The translations under genes and the position numbers were made by a program. The notes beneath the pieces were generated by a model that saw only the letters and a list, made by a program, of their open reading frames with translations, did not search any database and was not told the DNA's origin. Below are positions 8,163 to 16,642 of a DNA stretch of 64,000 bases, piece by piece. This DNA is from Pseudanabaena biceps. Its GTDB lineage: Bacteria; Cyanobacteriota; Cyanobacteriia; Pseudanabaenales; Pseudanabaenaceae. Location: assembly GCA_013361095.1 (NCBI GenBank), contig JAATWA010000003.1:181564-245563 (forward strand), given 5' to 3'. How positions within the stretch are numbered: position 1 is the first letter of the stretch; each line of letters starts with the position of its first letter.

Positions 8163-8392
8163 TGAGTAGCATTGGAACGAAAAAGTGGGGTAAGGATTTT
8201 TGAATAGCTTGAAATTCGCTTTTGACAAAGGTTTGAGGGAAGAAATTGCTTTTTGATATAAGCACTCGGAAAAGGGGATTAAGCAATTGAAATCTCTTCG
8301 CAGAGTAGAGAAAGATTACTCAAAATACCTAATAAACACTTTTTTGATCGATCAGAAATCCTTAACCCACTTTTTCGTTCCAATGCTACTCA
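8163..8392. repeat. MITE, 230 bp, inserted in the recombinase gene
   Basis: 37-base terminal inverted repeats match with one mismatch; both ends begin TGAGTAGCATTGGAACGAAA when read inward. The centre does not code. No transposase with matching ends lies in the window. Confidence 0.85.
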
Positions 8393-8623
8393 CCCCCCAT
8401 GACTGAATCCCATATGAAAAATTGTATAAATTAACTGATTTTTGGCACAGATGTTTTTGCTCTAACGCTAAGCTAAATCTAGTTCGATAAACCATTGATT
8501 GATCGCGATAGGCTCCTAATTCGCATTACATTTGCCTAATAGCAAATGTAAATTTATACATTCAAAAATACTGAAATTAGTAGATCTAGTAATATAAAAC
8601 ATATTCCCAACAAGGATCGTAAG
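8393..8623. other. upstream region of the TPR-CHAT gene
   Basis: Non-coding. It holds one copy (8468-8533) of a 66-bp degenerate direct repeat whose partner (11338-11403) lies just beyond the TPR-CHAT gene. AAGGA about 9 bases before the ATG at 8624 is a plausible ribosome-binding site. Confidence 0.5.
8468..8533. repeat. degenerate direct repeat, left copy
   Basis: About 54 of 66 bases match 11338-11403. Read leftward, both copies resemble the same gene end (EPIAIN-x-WF-x-E followed by a stop), but this copy has a TAG where the other has a Gln codon. They look like 3' remnants of a duplicated gene. Confidence 0.55.
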
Positions 8624-11287
8624 ATGAGCGCTCGTTTGAAGTTGGTTAGTTTTAACGTGAGATTAAAAACGATCGCGAGTATGGCGATTGTTTTCTCAAT
8701 CGTGCCATCATTTACGCTCCATTCCCTAAATTCTGCTTTTGCTCAATCGACACATTCCCAAATAGATGCAGAGAGATTTCTAGAATCTTGTCGTCAAGAC
8801 CTTAAAAACGAGAAATTTCAAGCAGCATTACAAGATTGCCACCAAGCCGCAGAAGCTTACAAAGCGATCGCTGATTTCAAGATTGAATGGAAAGCTAGGG
8901 TAAATCTCGCAAATGCATACCTAAATCTTGAAAACTATCGTCAAGCGATCACCACAGCCCAACAAGCATTTGACACCGCCAAGAAGATTGGCGACACAAT
9001 TGGTCAGAGCAAATCCCTTGCCAATATTGCGCTTGCTTATGATTATTTATACCAATATGATCAAGCAATCGCTTACTACCAAAAATGGTTGGCTAGCGCA
9101 CAGGCAAGCGGAGACAAAATTGGCATGAGCAAAGTGTTAGGCAATTTGGGACTAGCCTACGAAAACCTAAACAACTATGACAAAGCCTTTGAATATTATC
9201 AGCAATGGCTAGCAATCACCATTGAAATCAAAGATCAACTAGCCGAGGGCAAAGCACTCACCAATATCGGACTTATCTACGATTACATGGGCAAATACGA
9301 TCTCGCGATCGCATCCCATTTGAAATCTTTAGCGATCGCTCTTGAGGTAAACGACCGTCATGCTGAAGGTTCCGCCTATGGCAACATTGGCATTACCTAT
9401 CAAAATCTCGGCAAATATGACAAGGCTATTGAGTCCTATCAAAAATCTTTAGCGATCGCCAAAGCATCAAAAGATCGTCCACTAGAAAGCTCTGCTCTCG
9501 GCAATTTAGGGAATATTTACTTTATGAGCGGTAACTATCCCCAAGCCATGGAGTACCATCAACAAAATTTAGCGATCGCGCAGGCTATCAAGGATAGACA
9601 AGCAGAAAGCATCGCCCTTGGTAATCTGGGCAACGTTAACCTCAAACTTCAAAAATACACCGAAGCGATAAATTTTTATAATCGCCAATTAGCGATCACA
9701 CAAGATCTAAAAGATAAACTGGGTGAAGGTTCAGCCTATGGCAACTTGGGGATTGTCTATGAAGATCTCGGTGAATACGATCCAGCCTTTGCTTATCAAC
9801 AAAAATATTTAGCGATCTCACGAGAAATTAAAAACAGACAAGGTGAAATCTATTCTCTCAATAACATGGGCTTGATTATGGAATTACAAAAGCAACCCGA
9901 ACTCGCCATTCTCTTTTACAAACAATCCGTCAGCGTTCGTGAATCCATTCGCAAGGATATTCGTGGACTTAGAAAAGAAGATCAGCAATCGTTCGCTCGT
10001 ACCATTTCTCATACCTATCGTCAACTTGCCGACATCTTACTCAAACGCGGTCGAGTTACCGAAGCATTACAAGTCCTAGACCTTCTCAAAGTTCAAGAAC
10101 TTGAAGACTATCTCAAGAATATTCAGGGCAACGAACGCACCACTGAGGGTATTGAGCTTTTAGAACCAGAAAAAGCTATTAGCCACCATCTATTAACAAT
10201 TAGCAATGAGCAAGTCTCTAAAATCAATCGCGATCTCGCTAACGAGATCCAGAAGATTCCTCCCTCACAACTGAACAAAGTTCCAGATTACCTTCAGCAA
10301 ATATCTCGCGGGACGGTGCTGCTTTATCCCCTAATTCTGAGCGATCGGTTAGAAATCGTGCTCTTTTCCTCGAACACCCAGCCCATTCATCGCTCCGTCG
10401 CCATCAAAGAAAATGAACTTGAAAATCTGATTGATCAATTTCGCTCCGACCTGCAAGATACTTCATCCTTTGATGTTAAAGCTTCTAGCCAAAAACTATA
10501 CGATATATTGATAAAACCCATCGAATCCGAACTCAGCCAAGCTCATACGATCCTGTACGCTCCAGATGGAAACCTACGTTATATTCCCCTTGCTGCTCTT
10601 TACGATGGTAAACGCTGGTTGGTTGAGAAATATCGTATCAGCAACCTGATCGCCTATAACGTTACTGACTTCACCCAAAAATCCAAACCTATTCCGAGTA
10701 TCCTTGCAGGTGCTTATGGTAATGGCAATACAAAATCGGGACAATCTCCCCTACCTGCATCAATTTCTGAAGTAAGGGAAATCGCCTCAACTTTCCCAAA
10801 TACCGTCAATTTGACTAATAATGCATTTAGTCGAGCTGCGATCGAATTAGAGATACCTAAACACAATATTCTACACCTCGCTACCCACGGTGATTTCAAT
10901 GGCAAGCCAAATACTTCCTATATTTTCTTTGGCAATGGCGATATGATCAGCTTGAGCGAGATTAAAGACTGGAAATTGAGCAATATCGACCTGATTGTGT
11001 TGAGCGCTTGTCAGACTGGAGTGGGAAAACTCGATAATGGAATTGAGATTTTGGGCTTTGGCTATCAAGTACAATTGGCGGGAGCAAAAGCTTCTCTCGC
11101 ATCTCTATGGAAAGTCAGCGATGAGGGTACACAGGCTTTAATGAAATCCTTTTACGAGAATATCAAGCAAGTCAATCTAACTAAAGCTCAGGCTCTACAA
11201 AAGGCGCAAATTGATTCTCTTCGTAGCAATGTGTTCTCCCATCCTTTCTATTGGTCTGCTTTTATCTTGATTGGTAATGGCTTGTAA
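8624..11287 (+). CDS. secreted TPR-repeat protein with a C-terminal CHAT protease domain
   Basis: 887 residues. A signal peptide ends near residue 41 (SLNSAFAQS). Nine or so TPR units of about 40 residues follow (residues 45-430), with repeated GNLGLAYENL/YDKAIESYQKSLAIA phases of the TPR_12 kind. After a helical linker comes the CHAT (caspase-HetF-associated-with-TPR) domain: LHLATHGDFNG near residue 754 and IVLSACQTGVG near 796 carry the His and Cys of the caspase-like dyad, and the domain ends SHPFYWSAFILIGNG. By family knowledge the TPR part binds a partner and controls the protease; the signal peptide suggests action in the periplasm. No obvious protein substrate is encoded next to it. 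Confidence 0.9.
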   Translation: MSARLKLVSFNVRLKTIASMAIVFSIVPSFTLHSLNSAFAQSTHSQIDAERFLESCRQDLKNEKFQAALQDCHQAAEAYKAIADFKIEWKARVNLANAYLNLENYRQAITTAQQAFDTAKKIGDTIGQSKSLANIALAYDYLYQYDQAIAYYQKWLASAQASGDKIGMSKVLGNLGLAYENLNNYDKAFEYYQQWLAITIEIKDQLAEGKALTNIGLIYDYMGKYDLAIASHLKSLAIALEVNDRHAEGSAYGNIGITYQNLGKYDKAIESYQKSLAIAKASKDRPLESSALGNLGNIYFMSGNYPQAMEYHQQNLAIAQAIKDRQAESIALGNLGNVNLKLQKYTEAINFYNRQLAITQDLKDKLGEGSAYGNLGIVYEDLGEYDPAFAYQQKYLAISREIKNRQGEIYSLNNMGLIMELQKQPELAILFYKQSVSVRESIRKDIRGLRKEDQQSFARTISHTYRQLADILLKRGRVTEALQVLDLLKVQELEDYLKNIQGNERTTEGIELLEPEKAISHHLLTISNEQVSKINRDLANEIQKIPPSQLNKVPDYLQQISRGTVLLYPLILSDRLEIVLFSSNTQPIHRSVAIKENELENLIDQFRSDLQDTSSFDVKASSQKLYDILIKPIESELSQAHTILYAPDGNLRYIPLAALYDGKRWLVEKYRISNLIAYNVTDFTQKSKPIPSILAGAYGNGNTKSGQSPLPASISEVREIASTFPNTVNLTNNAFSRAAIELEIPKHNILHLATHGDFNGKPNTSYIFFGNGDMISLSEIKDWKLSNIDLIVLSACQTGVGKLDNGIEILGFGYQVQLAGAKASLASLWKVSDEGTQALMKSFYENIKQVNLTKAQALQKAQIDSLRSNVFSHPFYWSAFILIGNGL

Positions 11288-11337
11288 AAAAATTGGTAGT
11301 CCGAAAATTGATTAATATGCTTGCTATTAAGCTAATT

Positions 11338-11403
11338 CTAAGCTACATCTGACTCGACAAACCATTTATTGATCGCAATCGGCTCTTGAGTCGCATTGTA
11401 TTT
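11338..11403. repeat. degenerate direct repeat, right copy
   Basis: Partner of 8468-8533. Leftward it reads YNATQEPIAINKWFVESDVA then a stop, which looks like a real protein C-terminus; the coding sense is cut at 11404-11405, where a MITE begins. A gene tail broken by that MITE is the likely origin. Confidence 0.55.
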
Positions 11404-11404
11404 A

Positions 11405-11711
11405 GGGCAAACGAGGAATTCGGAAAAAATCCCCCGCTAAGTGCGAAAACATAGCGCACATCGATAATAAATACACTTTGATTATGGCAAAGGTTATTGC
11501 ATCGGAAATTAAGGGAAAACAATGATATTTAGTGAAGTCATTACCCAGTGCGAAAAAGTATACTGTCTGCACTCTTGCATAAGGAAATTTGAGTCAACCA
11601 CCAATGCTATTGATCTATAAATTGAAGGCACAATTCTCACCGCGTAGAAGTGGCTCCGAGAGATGGTTTCAGCCTTAGCGTGTGATTTTTTCCGAATTCC
11701 CCGTTTGCCCC
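11405..11711. repeat. MITE, about 307 bp
   Basis: Terminal inverted repeats of about 28 bases: the left end is GGGCAAACGAGGAATTCGGA and the right end, reversed, is GGGCAAACGGGGAATTCGGA, each followed by AAAAAATC. The interior has no reading frame. It occupies most of the gap between the TPR-CHAT gene and uppP. Confidence 0.8.
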
Positions 11712-11795
11712 ATTTTAATAAAATCTTTTTATAGGAAATCCTGATCTTCTAATAGGCTACAAGACATTGAATATCACATGGTTTTTATATACACC

Positions 11796-12677
11796 TCAGC
11801 GAAGAAAGCCCACTACTGAACCAATCAATAAAAATAATCCCATTACTAGGCGATACCAAACAAAGAACCAAGTACTTCGCTTCTCTAAGTATCGGAGTAG
11901 TCCAAAAATTGCCAGAAATGCGGATATGCTAGCAGAGGTCAAACCTGCCCCAAGAATTAACCAGCCATTTAGGTCTAATCCAGCTTTGCTTAAAGCGTGT
12001 AACTCTACTGCTCCTGCCAGAATAATTGCAGGTAGTCCTAACAGAAATGAGAATCGAGCCGCAGTTTCTCTTTCCATATTCAAAAATAATCCTGCCGTTA
12101 AGGTAGAACCAGAACGAGATACTCCAGGGATTAAGGCAAAGGCTTGAGCAATTCCTACCCATAGTCCATCTAAAAGTGTAAGTTTCTCAAAATTCCTTTC
12201 TCTTTTACCACGCAACTCTGCGATCGCTAGTAATAAAGCCATAAAAATAGATGCACAGCCAATAACTACAAGACTACGCAAAGGAGAATTAGGGGCATTT
12301 AGAGTCTTTTTTAGTAATAGTCCTGCGATACCAATGGGAATAGTACCAATCAATAGTCCTAAAGTTAAGCGGAAAGATTTAGATTGATAATCTTGATGTG
12401 CGATCGCGCGGATCGAACTACCAACTAAGCTTTTAATATCTTGCCAAAAATAAGCTAAAACCGCGCCTAAACTAGCAAGCTGCATCGCTGCGGAAAATAC
12501 GGAACCAGGGTCTTGCCATCCGAGTAAGCTGGGGACAATGCGGAGGTGAGCAGTGCTACTAATGGGTAATAGTTCGGTAATTCCCTGCACAATTCCCAAA
12601 AAAATTACTTTAAGCAAACCTAATTGCACAAATCCAAGATCTACAGATTCAGCAGGCGCGATCGCAGTCAATAACAT
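11796..12677 (-). CDS. uppP: undecaprenyl-diphosphate phosphatase
   Basis: 293 residues, within the usual 265-310 range of BacA/UppP. GIVQGITELLPISSTAHLRI near residue 31 is the (E/Q)xxxE motif plus PISSTAH region, and LIPGVSRSGSTLTAGLFL near 190 is the PGxSRSGxT phosphate-binding loop; both line the active site between several hydrophobic helices. The enzyme removes a phosphate from C55-PP at the plasma membrane to recycle the lipid carrier for peptidoglycan and other envelope polymers, and extra copies can give bacitracin tolerance. It stands alone transcriptionally. Confidence 0.95.
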   Translation of the reverse strand: MLLTAIAPAESVDLGFVQLGLLKVIFLGIVQGITELLPISSTAHLRIVPSLLGWQDPGSVFSAAMQLASLGAVLAYFWQDIKSLVGSSIRAIAHQDYQSKSFRLTLGLLIGTIPIGIAGLLLKKTLNAPNSPLRSLVVIGCASIFMALLLAIAELRGKRERNFEKLTLLDGLWVGIAQAFALIPGVSRSGSTLTAGLFLNMERETAARFSFLLGLPAIILAGAVELHALSKAGLDLNGWLILGAGLTSASISAFLAIFGLLRYLEKRSTWFFVWYRLVMGLFLLIGSVVGFLR

Positions 12678-12752
12678 AATTTTTAAAGAGAGTATTTAAT
12701 AAGTAGAAAAGCATTAGGTGTCAACATTAACCGAATCACATTCATTCAGAAC

Positions 12753-13544
12753 TCAATGTCTTTGTTTTGCTGGTTTCTGCGGAAAGATAAAGATACACGC
12801 CACAATTAACACGAGAAGCGTGACTGACGCTGTGGAGCGGCTTAACTCCAAACCACCTTTGCTTATAGGTTTGTCTAGAAAGTCGCCGACAACCGCGCCA
12901 AGTGGTCTGGTAAGGATGAATCCTGCCCAAAACAACATGGTTCGCGATATATTTGTTCGGTAATACACGATCGTGATCGCAACCAAAACCGCCCCAAACA
13001 ATATTGCTCCACCACTATACCCAAGCCCTGCGGTATCGGCTGTCCAATCCCCAAAGGCAGTACCCAATGTCTGCGAAAACATGATTGTGACCCAATAGAA
13101 TATTTCAGATTTGGGAGTACTCACAGTATCAACAGCGATCGAACCAAGCGTGCGATACCAAATAAATAACGAACTAAAAAGCAAGATAAGCAATATTGTC
13201 GTCCCGCCCGCATAACCAATACCAAGGGAACGATCCACGAAATCCGCTAAGGTCGTTCCCACTGTTGTTGTTGCAATAATCGTTACCCAGTAAAGGATAG
13301 GATGGAATTTTTTTGCAAAAACCTGAGCAATTACCGCAACGATAAATATGGCTGTAAAAATGACCGTACTGACGAGATAGCCAAGATTCATTGACATAGA
13401 GACGAGATCTCCGCCAGTCTCGCCAAGGGTTGTAGCGAGAATTTTTATAACCCAAAAAATCAAAATTACTTCTGGAACCTTACTGAGAATATCTTTCTGT
13501 TTCCTATTCATCTTTTCATATTTCGTCTCATCTGGAACAATCAC
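12753..13544 (-). CDS. COG4705-type multi-pass membrane protein, copy A
   Basis: 263 residues, about eight membrane segments. A short motif recurs four times at regular spacing: TLGETGGDLV, TVGTTLADFVD, TLGTAFGDWTAD and PLGAVVGDFLDKP, that is [TP]-[LV]-G-x-x-x-x-D at a helix end, suggesting fourfold internal duplication with an Asp in each unit. The family is known as COG4705, uncharacterised membrane-anchored protein. A paralogue lies at 15869-16642 and a two-component pair follows. The regular polar residues in helices would suit ion handling, but that is inference. Confidence 0.8.
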   Translation of the reverse strand: MIVPDETKYEKMNRKQKDILSKVPEVILIFWVIKILATTLGETGGDLVSMSMNLGYLVSTVIFTAIFIVAVIAQVFAKKFHPILYWVTIIATTTVGTTLADFVDRSLGIGYAGGTTILLILLFSSLFIWYRTLGSIAVDTVSTPKSEIFYWVTIMFSQTLGTAFGDWTADTAGLGYSGGAILFGAVLVAITIVYYRTNISRTMLFWAGFILTRPLGAVVGDFLDKPISKGGLELSRSTASVTLLVLIVACIFIFPQKPAKQRH

Positions 13545-13911
13545 TCATCAAATTGAACTTCATATTGTGTGATGAGACAAACTATAGAGATAAATAATCA
13601 AGAACTTAGAAAGAGTCCCATATTTATTGATTTCATTTCATAACTGGTGTGACGTGGAAGTCTGTACCCCCCCACCCCTCACCCCTCTTCCACAGGAGAG
13701 GGGGAAAAGAAAATAATATGAGTTTTGCTCCTCTTCTCCTGCGGGAGAAGGGGTTAGAGGATGAGGGTTCCACGTAACATCACTCATAACTTAGCAATCA
13801 CTATTCCAATCAAGATATTTCCTTTTTGCGTTTTGAATACGCCCTTTCAAACTTCTTGATTGTTTATCTCTATAGTTTGAAACGTAAACCAATAAATCAA
13901 GGTTACTTGTG
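13545..13911. other. divergent promoter region with dispersed repeat
   Basis: Lies between the leftward COG4705 gene and the rightward PepSY gene. It holds the repeat at 13652-13775. ATAGAGATAAA at about 13583 recurs inverted near 13870 (TTTATCTCTATAG), in mirror positions relative to the two starts, so a shared operator is possible. Confidence 0.45.
13652..13775. repeat. dispersed cyanobacterial repeat with two C/G-rich hairpins
   Basis: ACGTGGAA ends (13652-13659 and, inverted, 13768-13775) enclose a CCCCTCTTCCACAGGAGAGG hairpin and a CTCCTCTTCTCCTGCGGGAG hairpin. This kind of sequence, rich in CCCTC and GGGAG, is common between cyanobacterial genes. It does not code. Confidence 0.6.
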
Positions 13912-14397
13912 ATGAAAACTTCGACAAAGGCAATTCTAGTTGCGACTCTAGTCGGACTAGTCGGTATTGGTGGTTTGGCAAAAGCTGCTCGCGCTATCCC
14001 CATGCAATCCGCCAAACCAGCAGCTATAGAAGTTGCCGATCGCGAAACTTCTGAATCTCGCGAAACGGGTGAAGCCAAAGACGATCAAATGGATGCAACT
14101 CAGTCTGCCAAACTCCGCGCCTTGGCAAAAATCACGCCTCAGCAAGCACAACAAGCCGCAGAAGTTGCTGTTGCTGGTAAGGCAACTTCAGTGAAGTTAG
14201 AGAATGAGAATGGCAGTCTTGTCTATTCTGTCGCGATCGCTCAGAAGGAAGTTATAGTCGATGCTGGTAACGGTCGTGTCCTGTCTACCGAAAGCCTGAA
14301 CAATGAGGGAGGTGAAAGTAATCACGTTCGCAGTAGCATTCAAGTTTCCGAAACAGGAATGGGCGATGGTGATGGCGAAACCAATGATGATGGCTAA
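13912..14397 (+). CDS. exported PepSY-domain protein
   Basis: 161 residues from the ATG at 13912; a GTG one codon earlier is possible. MKTSTKAILVATLVGLVGIG plus AARA is a signal peptide. After an acidic Ser/Glu/Asp spacer comes a PepSY domain: KITPQQAQQAAEVAVAGKAT then VKLENENGSLVYSVAI and EVIVDAGNGRVLSTE. The tail is Asp/Gly-rich (GMGDGDGETNDDG). PepSY domains occur in periplasmic inhibitors and in metal- or signal-related envelope proteins, often beside two-component genes as here. Metal binding by the acidic ends is possible but not shown. Confidence 0.8.
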   Translation: MKTSTKAILVATLVGLVGIGGLAKAARAIPMQSAKPAAIEVADRETSESRETGEAKDDQMDATQSAKLRALAKITPQQAQQAAEVAVAGKATSVKLENENGSLVYSVAIAQKEVIVDAGNGRVLSTESLNNEGGESNHVRSSIQVSETGMGDGDGETNDDG

Positions 14398-14402
14398 ATA
14401 AA

Positions 14403-14457
14403 AAGTTATTCTGACATTCAAAAATCTGGGCTAGATTTTTGAATGTCAGAATAACTT
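14403..14457 (+). terminator. strong hairpin after the PepSY gene
   Basis: 25-base arms (14403-14427 and 14433-14457) are perfect complements around a 5-base loop. It begins 6 bases after the stop at 14397. The A and T runs inside the stem rather than after it make it an atypical but very stable structure. Confidence 0.75.
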
Positions 14458-14597
14458 ACTAACGTCATACAGAAACGTTATTCCTCGCTCCTCAATCCAA
14501 AGCGAGGAGAATGAATTGTGGTCTTAAAATCCTCTTCATAAGGTAATTAACTTAGAAGTCCTTATCATAATTTAGTGAATTATCTAGGAATTTAATT

Positions 14598-15776
14598 TTG
14601 CTCACTACCTTACAACGACTGCCTCCTAATGTGTGGCTAATCGGATTAATCAGCCTTCTGAACGACACCGCTAGCGATATGCTCTATCCACTGATTCCTG
14701 TGTATTTGGCATCTGTATTCATGGTTGGTCCAAAATCTTTGGGGATTATTGAGGGTATTGCTGAAGCCACCAGTAGCTTTCTAAAGCTTTTGTCTGGAGT
14801 AATTATGGATCTCACTAATTCTGCCAAGCCTTGGATAGTTATTGGCTACAGCTTAGCTGGTTTTAGCCGCCCATTGGTCTTAATTGCTAACAATTGGGTG
14901 GGAGTCTTGTTTATTCGCATGATTGACCGTGTGGGCAAAGGTTTACGAAGTTCTCCAAGAGATGCCATGTTAGCGGCAAGTGTTTCTCCAGAAAACCGTG
15001 GTTTAGCTTTTGGTCTGCATCGTGGCATGGATAATGCGGGAGCTGTAATAGGTCCAATCTTAGCCGCTTTACTTCTAGGATTTGGTTACAGAATTAAAGA
15101 CCTATTTCTGATTTCGATTATTCCTGCCACACTCTGTTTCGGAATGTCTCTACTGATTCAAGAACCTCTGGCAACAGTAGTTCAATCAGGAAATAGAAGA
15201 TTTAGTTGGAACTTTAAGGAACTACCAGTTAACTTTAAACGCTATCTTTTAGCTGTGGCAATCTTCACTCTTGGCAACTCATCTAATATGTTTTTGCTTC
15301 TTAGAGCCAAAGAGTTAGGTTTATCAGAAGTGCAAGTACCTTTGGCTTGGGCGACTATTTCGGCAATTGCCGCCGTATTTTCCACACCACTTTCAGCACT
15401 ATCCGATCGATTTGGTCGTATTCGTCTAATTACGATGGGATGGTTATCTTATGGCTTATTTTACGTTTGCTTAGGACTATTAAGTTCATCTACTCCCATA
15501 GTAATTTTTGGATTGTTCGCATTTTATGGAATATTTCTAGCAGCTACTGAAGGTGTAGAAAAAGCTCTGGTCGCCGATCTAGCTCCTACATCCTTGTTGG
15601 GAACAGCCTATGGTTGGTTTAATTTAGTGAGTGGTTTAATGCTGTTACCAGCTTCGATTATCTTTGGTTGGCTCTATGAGAGATTTGGCGCTACAAGTGC
15701 CTTTGGTTTCTCTTCTAGTTGCTCTGTAATAGCAACATTTCTATTACTCTGGGCAAGTAAAAAGTTTGCAATTTAA
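14598..15776 (+). CDS. major facilitator superfamily transporter
   Basis: 392 residues with about 12 hydrophobic helices. LISLLNDTASDMLYPLIPVY at the first helix and RMIDRVGKGLRSSPRDAML in the loop after helix 3 are typical of a bacterial MFS drug/ion exporter subgroup, and LSDRFGRIRLITMG near 270 is the repeated motif A between helices 8 and 9. The start is a TTG at 14598 followed by LTTLQRLPPNVW. Substrate cannot be predicted. It sits between the PepSY gene and the second COG4705 gene on the same strand. Confidence 0.88.
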   Translation: MLTTLQRLPPNVWLIGLISLLNDTASDMLYPLIPVYLASVFMVGPKSLGIIEGIAEATSSFLKLLSGVIMDLTNSAKPWIVIGYSLAGFSRPLVLIANNWVGVLFIRMIDRVGKGLRSSPRDAMLAASVSPENRGLAFGLHRGMDNAGAVIGPILAALLLGFGYRIKDLFLISIIPATLCFGMSLLIQEPLATVVQSGNRRFSWNFKELPVNFKRYLLAVAIFTLGNSSNMFLLLRAKELGLSEVQVPLAWATISAIAAVFSTPLSALSDRFGRIRLITMGWLSYGLFYVCLGLLSSSTPIVIFGLFAFYGIFLAATEGVEKALVADLAPTSLLGTAYGWFNLVSGLMLLPASIIFGWLYERFGATSAFGFSSSCSVIATFLLLWASKKFAI

Positions 15777-15868
15777 ATTTCACTGGGGGTGAATAAGAAA
15801 TTACTCTATTTATTCCTAATTAAAACTCAATACTTAAGCAATTTTAAAAATCAACCAGAAAAAATACT

Positions 15869-16642
15869 ATGATTATGCAAAAAGTGTTAAACAGGGTTCC
15901 AGAGGTTACAGTTGCTTTCTGGATTATTAAGATTTTGGCAACTACGGTAGGTGAAACTGCGGCTGATTATTTGAATATGGAGATGAAACTTGGCTTAGTC
16001 AATACATCCTATATTATGAGCGGCATATTACTAATGTTACTTTTGAATCAGTTTAGACTTAAACGCTATATACCCGTGAGCTATTGGATTGTAGTCGTTT
16101 TTATGAGCGTGACTGGTACATTAATTACAGATAGTTTAATAGATATCTTTAGTATTAGTTTGGTGACAACTACGATCGCATTTAGTGTCGTACTATCCGT
16201 GATTTTTGGTTTCTGGTATTTCACCGAAAAGACTTTAGCCATGCATTCTATCAATACAGCTAAACGAGAGCTCTTCTACTGGGCAGCTATTTTATTTACA
16301 TTTGCCTTGGGTACAGCAACAGGAGATCTTCTTGCTGAGACTTTGAAGCTAGGTTATACCCAAGCAGCACTAATATTTGGCACTGCGATCGCTATTATCA
16401 CCATAAGTTATCAATACTTTCGCATGAATGGAATCTTAGCCTTTTGGTTAGCTTATATCTTGACTCGTCCCCTCGGCGCATCCATCGGCGATCTGTTATC
16501 CCAACCTACTGCAAATGGGGGCTTTGGTTTAGGTACTACTATAACCAGCATAATTTTTCTGGTTGTAATCGTTTCTTTTGTGACTTTATTAACTCTTAAC
16601 CAAAAGCGGCAGAGAAACGGTAAAGCAACTACCAACTCCTAG
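15869..16642 (+). CDS. COG4705-type multi-pass membrane protein, copy B
   Basis: 257 residues, alignable along its length with the protein at 12753-13544: both begin NRVPEV/SKVPEV plus ...FW-[IV]-IKILATT-[LV]-GET. The four motif units are TVGETAADYLN, VTGTLITDSLID, ALGTATGDLLAE and PLGASIGDLLSQP, so the fourfold Gly...Asp pattern is kept. The 3' end overlaps the convergent sensor kinase gene by 54 bp. Likely a second member of the same signal-responsive membrane system. Confidence 0.8.
   Translation: MIMQKVLNRVPEVTVAFWIIKILATTVGETAADYLNMEMKLGLVNTSYIMSGILLMLLLNQFRLKRYIPVSYWIVVVFMSVTGTLITDSLIDIFSISLVTTTIAFSVVLSVIFGFWYFTEKTLAMHSINTAKRELFYWAAILFTFALGTATGDLLAETLKLGYTQAALIFGTAIAIITISYQYFRMNGILAFWLAYILTRPLGASIGDLLSQPTANGGFGLGTTITSIIFLVVIVSFVTLLTLNQKRQRNGKATTNS

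Noticed and set aside
8163..8392. Possible CRISPR or tRNA-like unit
   Set aside because: Only two terminal arms in inverted orientation, no repeat-spacer pattern; it is a MITE.
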